Source: Coriolopsis trogii (taxonomy: Eukaryota > Basidiomycota > Agaricomycetes > Polyporales > Polyporaceae). Taken from it: a stretch of DNA of 64,000 bases. The DNA is taken from contig JAHYIO010000001.1 in the NCBI GenBank assembly GCA_020543525.1, positions 186,001 to 250,000 on the forward strand, written 5' to 3'. The translations under genes were made by a program, and so were the position numbers. Shown here one piece after another: positions 49,855-60,869 of the stretch. Every line of letters begins with the position of its first letter. Position 1 is the stretch's first letter. Below the pieces are notes generated by a model that was not told where the DNA came from, did not search any database, and saw only the letters and a list, made by a program, of their open reading frames with translations.

Positions 49855-50325
49855 ATGGACGAGTCGACCCCGCCCCCACCCCCAGCTGCTGCAGCGGAAC
49901 CCTCCCCACCGCCACCGCCCGCCGCCTCGGGTTCGCCGACAGACTTTTTGAAGGGCGTCGTTGGGAAACGCGTTGTGGTGCGGCTTACGTCGGGCGTGGA
50001 CTATCGGGGTGAGTGATATGGTTATTCTTGTCCCTCGGCCGAAGCCTTGTAGCCACGAAATGTGGATTTGGGCGATTGTTGGCAACGACATACTAGACTG
50101 ACCACCGGGTTATGGTGTACAGGCATATTGTCGTGTCTAGACGGATACATGAATATAGCTCTAGAGCAGACGGAGGAGCATGTGAATGGCAGGGTCACAA
50201 ATCGTTATGGAGATGCCTTCATACGAGGAAACAATGGTGAGTATATGCATTGTATGTCGCCCGCGAAGGATACTAACAACCACCACGTTTTAGTACTATA
50301 CATTTCTGCAGCAGAACCATTGTAA
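49855..50325 (+). CDS. LSM6: U6 snRNA-associated Sm-like protein LSm6
   Basis: Subunit of the LSm2-8 ring that binds the U6 snRNA 3' end and of the cytoplasmic LSm1-7 ring used in mRNA decay. Three exons (49855-50008, 50123-50236, 50294-50325) give 99 residues. Sm motif 1 reads DFLKGVVGKRVVVRLTSG then DYRGILSCLDGYMNIAL. Sm motif 2 reads AFIRGNNVLYISA, with the RGNN core typical of LSm6. The protein carries an extra N-terminal stretch of about 28 residues made of Pro and Ala runs ahead of the Sm fold, which yeast and animal LSm6 (about 80-86 residues) do not have. A start inside the Sm fold is not available, so the extension appears real. Confidence 0.95.
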
Positions 50326-50938
50326 ATTATCTCTCCAGACCGACGCGAGCGGTAGTCTCGGTGCAAGATGCTTTCTTTCACGCCCGTGCGGTTCAGGTAG
50401 CGAACTCCTGTGCACTGTTGGACAGAACTCGTATGGTGTGCTCAGGGTGTGCTCGTGTATGCAGTCGTCGCAACCACAGCACAGGTCTCGTCCTTCCTCG
50501 GGTTCTCATCTGCGGAAAGCACTGGTGACTGTGAGTACCTTGCCTAATCGCTGTGGAAAAATTGGGGGAGGACACGCCGTTTGGGCGTGGGCACCGACTC
50601 TCGAAGCTTGGGAAGCTTGTCGAGGCATTTCCGCAGCTGCGTTTATTGAACCCAACTACAGCACACGAGACGTCTCTCGCTCCAGGACGTACACAGTTCA
50701 TCTCTGGTGACATTCCGTGTCCTCCAAGTGCCTGTCGATGCACTACTATCTCTGCACGGCCTTGGGCTGCGTGCCGTCTGTCGAAGCTGAAGACGGCGTC
50801 GCTCTGAGCTTCCCTGAAAACGTTGTATCACCCACCGAGCTCCGCTGACGTGCATGCACCTATGTGACTCTATCGAGCACGCGTCTGCCATCAAGGTTCT
50901 ACGACGTTATATAAACACCCTCGGGCTATCAACCATCC
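50326..50938. other. Gap with possible small plus-strand exons
   Basis: A plus frame ending at about 50807 reads EDTPFGRGHRLSKLGKLVEA onward, and another piece near 50450-50530 is hydrophobic (GVLVYAVVATTAQVSSFLGF). They may be remnants of a small gene beginning MLSFTPVRF at about 50369. I cannot join them convincingly. Confidence 0.3.
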
Positions 50939-52640
50939 ATGTCCTCACATCATGGCTACGCTGGTGAGTTCGACCCATCGATTTGTCCGTATCCGCCCGC
51001 CCAAACTGCCATGCAGAATTTACAAGACGCTGCTCTCCTCTACGGCTTACTTCTGGCTCGACAACAAGCGATGGCGGAGGGTGGTGGAGGAAGCGAAGAC
51101 GGCGCCTCTGATGAGCCCATGCCAATCACGATGCCTCACCCAGAGCACCATACTGGGGAGAACTACCAGGTTGGTTCGTTCACCTCTTGTTATTTCATGC
51201 CCTTGCTCATAGCCTCCAGGGCGAAGCAACCACAACATCCCCCACCAACAGTGTACCGCTCATGCCACAGCCTCCCGTACGTCTGGCAGTTGGCGTCACC
51301 CCTTTGTCAACCACTTATATTAGTCGAAGCAGACGATGTCCTCCCCGGTACCCTCTCGTCCTGTCACACCCACCAATCTAGATGTCGCCACAACCAGCCT
51401 TGCTTGGCGACTGCATACGATGCCTCTGTTTGCTCGCCTTCTGGAGGCGCTGTACGAAAATGATAACAACTCCCTGCCATCCGTCACCCTGGGGCGTGTG
51501 GGTTACTTGAAGCTCGACGGCTACGGTTCTCGAGACACGACGGAGAACATGCACTGCCTCATCGATTTTCTCAGTATCCATAAATGGGAGGAGCAGCTTG
51601 TGGACGCATTCATAGAGAGGCAGAGAGACAAGCCGCATTGGCCCGCGAAGCTCACGGATGCGGTAAGAGAACATGCTAAACACCTCCACTGCCCTTGACG
51701 CTCATATACCCCTTCGCAGCCCTTAGAACTCCACCGGAAATACGCATGGCATCTGATGGAAGGAATGTTAGGCATCTACACTTTCAAGCAGTACCTGCCA
51801 TCCACACCCATCTCAACTTTCCAGGGTGTTGTCTCACACGTGTTCCCTGAATTGCCAGAGACACGGCCCAGCGGGTTTCTGCGCGTGCCCAGGCGAGTAG
51901 GAAAGCCCCAGCGCTTCTCCTTTTCCGTCAGAGATCTGCTGGACGAAGGCTTCATCATCGAACCCAGCAATGACCTCATCGACCACTTTCACCTCGTTGG
52001 CGACGTGGTCAAAGTGTACATGCTGGACACGTCCGCGGTCAAGACTCTCATGAGCTACCACCAGAACAGAGTGGCCAAGTGAGTACTCTGCGCCACTGTG
52101 CACTGTATCCGGACATGGGCTGACATTGAACTCGTAGAGCGGTTGGCCTCACGAACCTGGGCAACGAGATCCTGCAGTCATACGCGGCGCTCACGCAGAT
52201 CGAATTTCAAGAGAACTTCAAGCTTCCCATCCAACTCGGGATGTTCAAGATCGACCCCGCTAGCGAACAGAAGGGAGGCTACTCTGACCTTACCGTCGTG
52301 ACGGGCGTGATCCAGCTTTTCCACAACAACCCCGAGTTCGACCCCCAGCCACACGTACGTCTTTCCTCTCGCGCATGTATCAGCTGCGCGTGCACGATCC
52401 TGAAGCTCTGGCGCTCACGAGACCGATCCCCTGCAGCTCCTCGCATCGCGCGTGTGGGCCATCGAGGAGGCGCTGCGTACACGACGCCACTGGTACAAGC
52501 GGCTCCGACGCGACATCCACAAGCGGAAGAAGGAGGAGCCGTGGATGTTCTGGGGCGCGACCCTAGCCGTGTTCTTTGGAGTCTGCACCGTGATCCAGAC
52601 CGTGACGTCCGTCTGGTCTCTCGCGGTCGCGCTCTCCTGA
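50939..52640 (+). CDS. Unrecognised protein with a C-terminal membrane anchor
   Basis: I do not recognise this family. The start is ATG 50939-50941 (MSSHHGYAGEFDP). Exons: 50939 to about 51168 (Gly/Glu-rich, low complexity), a short second exon (GEATTTSPTNSVPLMPQPP), then SKQTMSSPVPSRPVTPTN into a helical part with FARLLEALYEND, LGRVGYLKLDGYGS and DFLSIHKWEEQLVDAFI. An exon at about 51720-52080 has YAWHLMEGMLGIY and HLVGDVVKVYMLD. Two more exons carry VGLTNLGNEILQSY and the C-terminus. That end has a basic stretch (KRLRRDIHKRKKEE) followed by one hydrophobic helix (MFWGATLAVFFGVCTVIQTV) close to the stop at 52638-52640. This arrangement suggests a tail-anchored protein facing the cytosol, possibly on ER or mitochondria. 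All joins keep frame. Confidence 0.75.
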
Positions 52641-54378
52641 GTACTCGGAACGCGAACGTGACCTGGTGCCTTCCTTCGTTCCTGTCGGCCCAGCTCTTTT
52701 ACTTCTCCCCGCGCCCCCCGTTTAACACGATCGCTACCAATCTGCAGGTGACTGCCGGACCCAGATCGTTGGTTGCATTGAGACTGTTCCAGACGGTTGG
52801 AGTGTATATGTGGCACAGGTTGCCCGAGATGCCCTTTGCAAGTGAGTACATTGTCCAAGCCATGATGTCACGAGTAATTCTGGAGTCGTTGTATCTTTGC
52901 GAATCATTCCGATGTAGGCACGGATTTGCTATCGTTCACGTTTATGATTCCCTTTGGCCATCACCATACGGCTCGGAAGTGTCGCTATGTTATATGTTGA
53001 GCTTCAAGGACTCTCGAGCTCGAAAACAACACGTGTCGCAAGCCGCCCCACCACGGTGCGCATGATTGCGCTATCTTCAGGCATATCCAGGGCTGATCCC
53101 ACCCTTTGATACAGCGCTATAGTGATTACGGTCGTCTCAGGATCGCTGTGCATGTCAAGGTCTGATATATCGGGAAGGAGGTGGCTTTGCTTCCGCGCGA
53201 AGTGCATGGTCATTCCCCTAATACTGTGCGTCACCTTATCATCTGACTGTATTGTCTGTTGATGATTCCAAGAGAAAATCATGGGGAGAGTGGTCCTAGC
53301 ATTGCGAGCACATCAGCATGCACGGCGCAGGTCCCCCATCGTGCCAGACATGTACTTGACTCGGACTTGAGGGAGTCTGCTCGCCCGGGCACAGCACTCA
53401 TGGAAGATCTTGATCCCGATACGCGTGTACTTACTCTCGGGATTGAGCGTCTTCCGATGTCCTGGCCACACCATCGTCAACCTCTCGGCTGCATGGATCC
53501 TCGCCCAGCCACATCGCACCCCCGAGCTCCTCGGGCGTGCCAAGGCGAGGCCATACGCATGTACACAACGCAACGTTACGGCCCTCCACCACCGCTTCAA
53601 AGCGCCAAACTCAACTCCAACCATCGCCGAGGCACCCCTTGCGAGACCCCGTGCTTACTCTCGAGGCCAGACCAGGCTCCTCGACGCTCGGACACCGTCC
53701 CTCTCGGGTTCGAACGTTCGACGAGCGGATGCACTCGGAATTACCACGCGTGCACCTCTCAGCGTCCGACAACCGGGGGAGTTGGCGAGAGGAGCTCGGC
53801 GATCGGGCGACCAGCCACAGGTTCGCGGGCAGGGGAGAGAGCGCTCAACCAGCCAGTTGTGTACCCTGCGCTGTGTGCGGGGACAGGTGGGTGCGGGCCA
53901 ACGTTGCCCGCGCACGTTACCTTAACGTGGAGCCTGTGGTTGATCGCCCGTGTGTTGGGCGATCGGGATGTGCGGTTAGGTCGGACGTCGCCGCTGGACA
54001 TCGAGATCTGGGTATGCCCGAGATCGAGCGATGGGAGTATGGGGGTTCTGACGACTGCGAATGCCGGACCCGGCCAGCCGTCTAGTGAAACCTAGGGGTT
54101 CAAAGCGATGGTGTGCTTCGAAGAAATCAACTGCATAGGGCTGCGGAGAAACTTCGCGCTACAATAGTTAAACCAGAATGGTTGTCGACGCGGCCGCATC
54201 CATGATTGCATCTGGACAGGGTACGAGACGTAACGTGAATACCGATAGTGTTGCTAATGATACATGGCGGATGAAAGGTCTTGTATGGTGCGTAAAAGTA
54301 CAGTAAACCGAGTAACGCGCTACAATGTAGGTATATATGGTCATCGTCTCGAGAACGTCCTTGGGGCTCACCCAATCT
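52641..54378. other. 1.7-kb stretch, no supported gene, very GC-rich in the middle
   Basis: Between the anchored-protein gene and the 3' end of the Zn2Cys6 gene. From about 53.3 to 54.1 kb the DNA is unusually GC-rich and open in several frames on both strands at once (one plus frame of 278 codons), which is expected from composition alone. No domain, splice pattern or start context stands out. Confidence 0.45.
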
Positions 54379-56349
54379 CTAAATATGCATAAACGTACTC
54401 CCAACATGCCCCATGTTCACGTCCTGAACGCCGCGCGGAGTCCCGTCCTCTACCAGATGTGCGTGCATGGCCATAACGTCCCAGTCTCCCTGCGAAGGAT
54501 GGGCCTCATGGGCGCTCTTCGGACGGTACAATTCGTCAAACACGCCCGACGGGTCTCCCACAAACGTGTGCTCAGGATAATGCGCCGCGAAGCCGTCGTC
54601 GAAGGCCGCACCCGTAGGCATAGGCATCGTCTGGTGGTCCTGATACGCGAGCTCGTCTGGCACGCCGTCGAAAGTGAGCGAGAGGGGCGTGATCGGCGCA
54701 GACGCGTCCGAGGAGTTGGACCGGGTGTGCGAGTACATCGAGTACACGTCCGCCGGGGAGGTCTGCAGGTACTGGCTCATATCGTTCGGGTCCGACCTGT
54801 CCACACAAACCGGTGCGTAAGTACCCGGTCCGCGAGACGGTGTCGGTGGAATGGAACGTACCAATCGATAGGCTGCGAGGCGTAGGCGGCCATTTCGTCG
54901 AGATTGTGGAGCTGAAGGCGCGAGTAGGACTCGAGGAGGTACGCGGGCAGCGACGTGGGCCGCGAACTGGATGCTTCCTGGACAGGAGCGGGGGCCGGCG
55001 CTGGGGCTGGGGCTGGGGCTGGGGCCGCAACATGAACGGGGAACGACGCCTGGTCCGCACTGCGCGCGTACTCCGCGAGCATCCGCGGCACAATCTCGCG
55101 CGCCGCGGTGAGATTGAGGGGAGGAGGCCGCGGGCGAGTATGTCCCGTCCCAGGCCGATTCGGCTGGGTGTGGCCCTGCACGTCAGAGATGTGTACGTTC
55201 GGACGCTGCATTGAGCCCACAGTCACCGCGCGAGGTCTACCACTTGAAGACGTCGCGGACGGGGTCCGGTGGGCGAAGACAGGGCTGCTGTGCGATGAAG
55301 ATGCGTTGGAGAGGTGCGGTGGGGCGATGAGAGGGGATGCAGGCGAGGATAAGTTGGACGGGGAGTCGGAGGTTGAGCTAATGGTCGAGGCGACGGAGCC
55401 ACGCCTGGGGCGCGTCGTGGATGTAGTGGGAACCTCGGGAGCCTTCTGTATCGACACACTCTTGCGCTTCTGCTTGTTCGGGCCGCGCATCTTCCGTTCG
55501 GGGGCGTACTCGCACTGCAAGCCTCGGCTGATGCAACGCTGACACGGGGTCTCGCCGCTGCACTACAGAGCGCGGAGGCGTCGGTTAGGCGGGGCAGTGT
55601 GCGGAGACGGTCTGGAGACGTACCTTGGCCTTCCGAATCCGACACTTCTCGCACGCCTGCGCCGTGCGCAAACGGGGGTGCTCCACGCTCCGCTGGAAGA
55701 CACCGGTGTTGGGGTCCAAGGAGCCAGACAGAGGCATCGACTGGGACGTGCCAGAGAACTGGCCCTGGGCAGCGGGGAGCGCGGCGTTGTTCGCCTGCTG
55801 GGTCTGTGCGGTGTGCGAGGACTCGATGACAGCCTGGAGGTCGTGGAGGAATGCGGCGCTGCGCTGCTGGTTGTAATAGGCATCGTAGCTGTCGAGACCA
55901 GTCCATGCTGGCGCGGTGGGGTAGACATCGGTCGAAGAGGAAGCAAACTGGGACGCGGCGTAAGGGTGTGCTTGACCGTCGAACAAGTTCATGCCCGGGC
56001 CGGATAGGAAGTGTTGTTCGCCGAGGGTGTCGTGTTGGTCGGCATAAATGGAGGCGTAGGCCTGGTCGACAGATAGAGCGGGAACATGCTGATGTTGTGC
56101 GGGATGAGTGCTGGAAGAGGACGAGTCTGCAGGGTATGCTGATGATGGGTGAGAGACGCCTCCTAGCCCCATGGAGAGCGCGTACGAACGAGGCGACTTC
56201 GCTCTCGTGAAGGTGTAATCGTCGAAGCGTAGCTGAGCAGTGGTCATGATGAGCGAAGAATGGGATGGGGCGGCTCCGGTCGAGTGACCAGGAGGCCTAT
56301 GATATAGAGCTGCAGGGTGGAAGTGTTCGTAGGATGTGTGCTCGGACAC
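54379..56349 (-). CDS. Zn(II)2Cys6 transcription factor
   Basis: Fungal zinc-cluster DNA-binding regulator. Three exons (56349-55624, 55562-54862, 54796-54379) join in phase to 614 residues. The zinc cluster lies at residues 233-259, split by the first intron, with spacing C-x2-C-x6-C-x5-C-x2-C-x6-C (ACEKCRIRKAK then CSGETPCQRCISRGLQC). It is followed by a basic linker EYAPERKMRGPNKQKRKS. The 230 residues before it are Ser/His/Tyr/Gln-rich, the part after is Ser/Pro-rich, and a run of Ala-Pro repeats (about 418-435) is encoded by a GGGCTG-type repeat. There is no fungal-specific middle homology domain; the C-terminus is acidic and probably activating. Target genes unknown. An alternative start at MTTAQLRF (34 codons in) is possible. 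The LPMO gene lies 2 kb away, but regulation of it is not shown. Confidence 0.9.
54975..55035. repeat. Hexamer repeat coding an Ala-Pro run
   Basis: Tandem GGGGCTGGGGCT units on the plus strand, read on the minus strand as an Ala-Pro dipeptide repeat inside the Zn2Cys6 protein. Such tracts vary in length between strains. Confidence 0.8.
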
Positions 56350-58310
56350 TCGGATACCAAATGCATTACTTCCGCCGCATCAATAAGAAGGATAAGTCGA
56401 GCGTCGCCTCCTGTGCATGTCGATCGGTCCAAATTGAGACTCCAGGCAGATCGTGCTTCTGTACACCGAGATCTATCGGTGCGCACTAACCCTGATCGAG
56501 ATGGACTGTCCACATTACTCCACAGGTGGTCAGCCTAGACCCCTCGTGCGTCCTGTACAGATTCATGAATGACGATCCGGTAGACATCGACGCCTTTGGT
56601 CCGACGATGTACGCACGTTGTCTCTCACTGGAGAGGGTGTTGCGACAAAGTCGATACCTGAGAATAGAGGACGAGTGAGGAGGCTGTCACCGAGGTTCGA
56701 AATGAGCCCGTACAGGCTGCAGATCGGCGACGGCACCGCATTCTTGGGCTGGGTGGGCATTACCCAACTGAGTAGCTCCAAGATCCGCTGCAGCGGCACT
56801 GCTCCCGCCGGCTCATCCGCACCTTCATGTAAACGGCACAGACAACACGCCAACCACTCCATATTCATGGACAGTCGCGTGTCGTAACCACATATCTCGT
56901 GACACTTACCATGGGCTCGGATGACGAGCCCTGTTCATCTGGTTGGACAAAAGAGCAGACGTCCCAAGGTCTAATGATTGCGATCCAACCCAGGTGGAGG
57001 CGGCGGTTGGCGCGCGCAGTCGAAGGTCCGAGTGTCGACGTCAACCTGAGGCTAACGTAATAGTACGACACTTCCGCCGTTGGGCAGAATCGTGAGCATT
57101 GAAGATGCCTCGCCCACGGCAGCATGGTCCTCAGCGATGAAGCCCTCGAAGAGCGACGGACACGGTGTCCGCGTAGGGGTCACCGGCGGGGATCGCGGTC
57201 TCCACTGCCCCGGTATGGTAGGCGCATACCTGGTCGGTGACTCGAGGGTGCGGCCCCTGTGGTTTGGCTGAATCAGGTGTGTGCGCTACGTAGCACGGGG
57301 CTGGATGCCAATTGCCCACATGCGGACCAGAGACGTCCTGTTACCGGCGGGTCGAGCACGCAATACAGCCCTGTCTTGAACACACCGGTATGTCCGAGTC
57401 GCTGTCACGGTGGTGGCAGTAGCCTGTACGGGTATCCCGGGGAATCACGCACCTCTCGCTCGCTGGACTTGGAGAGACGGCTGTGTCACCTCCAGCCCAC
57501 TTTCAATCCGACCTGTTCGATTCATTGCGGTTATGCTATCGTGGCTATTGAAGGGCCCGGTGATGCTGACAGCGGGAATGGGTAAAATTTCCTGATGATA
57601 GGTCAGGATACACGAAAGAAAGTCGCGGTCAGTCCGACTTGTCAGTATATGCAGCCGACGACTGGAGTGAGACCAGGCGTTCAGCCGTTACGTCATGTCA
57701 ACACCCATAAATTCACCTGTGTCAGAAGAAGCAGTAAACGCAAGACAGGGGAAAGGGGCGACCAGCAAGTTATTCGGCTTGGTAATGGAGAAAAGTTTGC
57801 CGTAGGCGTCTAGATTACCATTTTAGGCTCTACGCTTCCGGCTACATAGTGCTATGATACTACTAGTGCTTCAGATACTTGTGCTGCTGCTTGGAGTCGA
57901 CGGCAACATCGAATCACACGCATAGCCGACGCTGATATATCACGCGAGGTATGAACCACCATCAACACTTCGCCAATTGCAACAGTGGATTTGTTCATGT
58001 TGAGCACGCTCGCATGCCATGTTATTGGTCACAAAAAGTGCGCAGCAAAATATATGGTCTAGCCATTGGTGTGTTCACCGTATAATGTACCAACAAAAGA
58101 GCGAGTATGTACTAGTACAGCCAGTGACTAAGAGCTACAGTGATGCGTGATGATAAGTACAGCAGATACATAGAGCAAGATCATCAGATCATCGCCGTCA
58201 TAAAATAGGAACCTGCCCGTCGTGGTCGCGAATATTTACCCAGTAGATCAACCGCACGAAGAAAGACGAAGGTCGAAAGAGAGGGAGGGGGGGAATGCTC
58301 AGCACGTCGC
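56350..58310. other. 2-kb intergenic stretch, nothing identified
   Basis: Carries the Zn2Cys6 promoter at the left and the LPMO 3' region at the right. Short open frames only, no recognisable protein or repeat. Confidence 0.45.
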
Positions 58311-59467
58311 TCAGCTGGCGTGGAGGATACGGCGCATGATGCGGCTATAGTGACGGGGCCGGTTCACGTTGGATGCCGCCACGCTCTCGGTCGAACGCTT
58401 CTTCAGCTTGCAAGAAGCCTTGGAACCACTCGACGAGGCGTTCGAGCTGGTGGAGGTGTTGCCCGAGCTGCCGCTGTTCCCGGTTGCGGACGCAGCAGGC
58501 GCCGACGCGGCCTGTGTGGAACTCGAGCCCGAACCCGAACCCTTGGTGGATGCTGGGGTCGTCGCAGCAGGGTCTGCCGAGTGGAAGGACGCGCTCGGCT
58601 CAGCGGCAGTAATCTTGCCGTTGGTAGCAGCGAGGTTGGACTGGATGGCAGGGCCGGGGAAGGTGTACTTCGCGCCGTCATCGAAGACGTTCGGGTCGAA
58701 AATACCAGGGTCGCTGTCGCTGTATGCACCGGGGAACGTCACGGTGTCGGTGGGTGTACCGGTACCGCTGCCGCCAATGCGGACTTGCGTGCAGGAGGGG
58801 TAGAACTCTGCGCCGCCCTTGCTGACAGCGAGGTGGAGGGCGATGATTTCGTGACGGATGAGGTAGTCTCCGGGTTCGAGGTCGTCGGGGAGGTTGAGCG
58901 TGTAAGCCTTGCCCTTCACTGTGAATATATGCGTCAGGAAACGATGGTCTTGTCGCACAGATACGCATACGGTACTCACTGATGTCCGCCTGAACCCAGG
59001 TCGAATCATCCTTCTTCCCCGCCTCGTCAATCTTGAACCACTGCGCGTCTGTAGCGTCGTACTTGTCGCAGGTGGTGTCACCGCACTTGGCCATGTAAGT
59101 AATGAGAGGACCAGTGTTGTGTGGCCACTTTGGAACGAATGAGACTTGGTGTAAAGGCGCCAGAGTGCTAAGCACATACCAATTGACCACCTCCACCAGA
59201 CCACTGGAACGAGATAGTGCTGCCCGGGTTGGCAGGAGCAACCACGTCCGCGACCTTGGCATCCAGACCACAGAAGAGGTCGGGGTTCGACGCGCCCTTA
59301 ACGGGGCTGATGTCAGAAATGGTGCGGATGGGACTGGGGCCCTTGTTTTGGCCTGGCGTGTTGCCTGCGTATGCGTCGCCGTCGATAACAACCTGGCTAA
59401 CGAAACCATGTGCCGCAACGTAAGGAATGAGAGCGCTGAGCGCTGCGAAGATAGTAGACTGCTTCAT
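58311..59467 (-). CDS. AA9 lytic polysaccharide monooxygenase (former GH61)
   Basis: Secreted copper enzyme that cleaves crystalline cellulose oxidatively. Three exons (59467-59180, 59127-58980, 58918-58311) join in phase to 347 residues. The signal peptide (MKQSTIFAALSALIPYVAA) ends just before His20, which becomes the mature N-terminal copper-binding His (HGFVSQVV). The second histidine-brace residue is His99 in WPHNTGPLI. Further conserved parts are GDYLIRHEIIALH (about 163-174) and AEFYPSCTQV with the axial Tyr near 185. After the catalytic domain (about residue 250) comes a Ser/Thr/Ala/Gly-rich linker, but no CBM1; the protein ends in a basic tail (NRPRHYSRIMRRILHAS). All active-site residues are present. 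A TATA box and two CreA-type sites lie upstream. Confidence 0.95.
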
Positions 59468-59636
59468 GCTCGGAGAGAAGTCGGAGACCGGGAAATCGAG
59501 GAGTCGAGTCGGGTCGTGAGAAGAAGCAAGGAAGCAGAGAACAGGAAAGAGAGGGCGGTATCGTGAACTCTCGTCAAGAGCAGCTCGATAGACGATCCGG
59601 AGGAGGTGGGTGATACTCTCCAAACGTCGACGAGGC

Positions 59637-59644
59637 CTTATATA
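59637..59644 (-). promoter_or_regulatory. TATA box of the AA9 LPMO gene
   Basis: TATATAAG on the minus strand, about 170 bases upstream of the LPMO ATG, in line with strongly inducible fungal secretome genes. Confidence 0.6.
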
Positions 59645-59724
59645 TGCGCAGGAGGGGGCGTACGCGTCGAACGAGGCCAAAACGCGCAACCTTCGCATTG
59701 TCCTCGTGAAAACAATTGAGGTCT

Positions 59725-59739
59725 CTCCACCCCCTCCAG
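59725..59739 (-). promoter_or_regulatory. Paired CreA/Mig1-type motifs upstream of the LPMO
   Basis: On the minus strand GTGGAG (59725-59730) and CTGGAG (59734-59739) both fit the SYGGRG consensus for the glucose repressor CreA, separated by 3 bases and set about 80 bases upstream of the TATA box. The motif is short, so chance is possible; the close pairing raises the odds. Confidence 0.4.
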
Positions 59740-60869
59740 CCTTTTTTTCGCACTCCGATGCACAGCACGGTGGCGGGATAAGCATTCTTCGAACCCAGAC
59801 AATGCCTAGAGTGATCGCCAATAGCTGGGTTTCAATTATACCGCCACGTTCCTGAGCGCTCCAGTCTGGCTTTTGTTCTTCCTGACGCTCATTGCGCGCA
59901 AATGACTTCCCTCCGTTCCGTGGCCGACGTCGTCGTTCTTTCGCATTGACAAACAAGGACACGAAGAATGCATTATGTACAGGACGAGTCTCTTTTGTGT
60001 TTGTCAGACGTAAGTCGTTGCGACCTATACCATAGCCATATTCTCACTCTGCTCAGAGATCGCCGCTGACAGAGTATTGACCTGTATATGCGTGGATCAG
60101 GCCTTATCCCCACCATATCAAAGCAGAGGACTCAGGAGGCCGCAGTACCGTGGAGTGGACTCGGAGGCGTGCCACACAATCTTCACAGTATGCACCCTTG
60201 CCCTCGTTGCGCACGGTTTGTGCAACCCCCGCCCCGCAAGAGTGGAGACCTCGCGAGACTAACGAGTCGCAACATCTATTCCTCTAACAAGCTCACACAG
60301 CTCGTAGAAGCATGGCCTGCCGGACTTCCAGCATCCCTCGGCCTACAATCGCCACGGTGAGCACATACAACGCCTATCTTGAGCGGTAAGTTTCCGTCTG
60401 CAGTAGGGTCAACCATCACAACAATATGAGTATAGTATCCAGTGTGGTACAGCCTGAAGACTGAGATCGCTCTGCAACAGTACTAGTGAGAGCACAAAGG
60501 TGGCACGGCGCTATCGCAAGGCAGCTTGCGCTCGAATACTCGAAGCCGGTACCGAAATGGTACTTTCGAAACCTTTTCCCAATACTTACGCGTCCTCGAT
60601 CCATGGCTGATATGGGTACTATTGAAGTCTTTGAGTTACACGGTACACGGATGCAGAATCTGTCCAGTCTGCCTTCTCGATTCTGGCGCAAACAACATGC
60701 TCAAATTGTGCATGCCAGTCAAGGTACTCAATCGTCTGACATGTCCATCGAATGACCCTAATGAAGTACAAAACAACCTACACACTGCTCAACGTATGGT
60801 ACAATAGAACACACACTCAAACAACGACAAACGCACCTCCCGATATTTCCATACGATTGCAAGAGAGAC
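59740..60869. other. Intergenic stretch, nothing identified
   Basis: About 1.1 kb upstream of the LPMO promoter elements. Only short frames without recognisable features. Confidence 0.4.

Noticed and set aside
53695..53730. GGTTCGAAC as a tRNA T-arm
   Set aside because: The neighbouring bases do not form acceptor, D or anticodon arms; TTCGAA palindromes occur by chance in GC-rich DNA.
53259..54095. 278-codon plus-strand frame as a gene
   Set aside because: Other frames on both strands are open over the same GC-rich stretch, so openness is explained by composition; the protein has no recognisable features.
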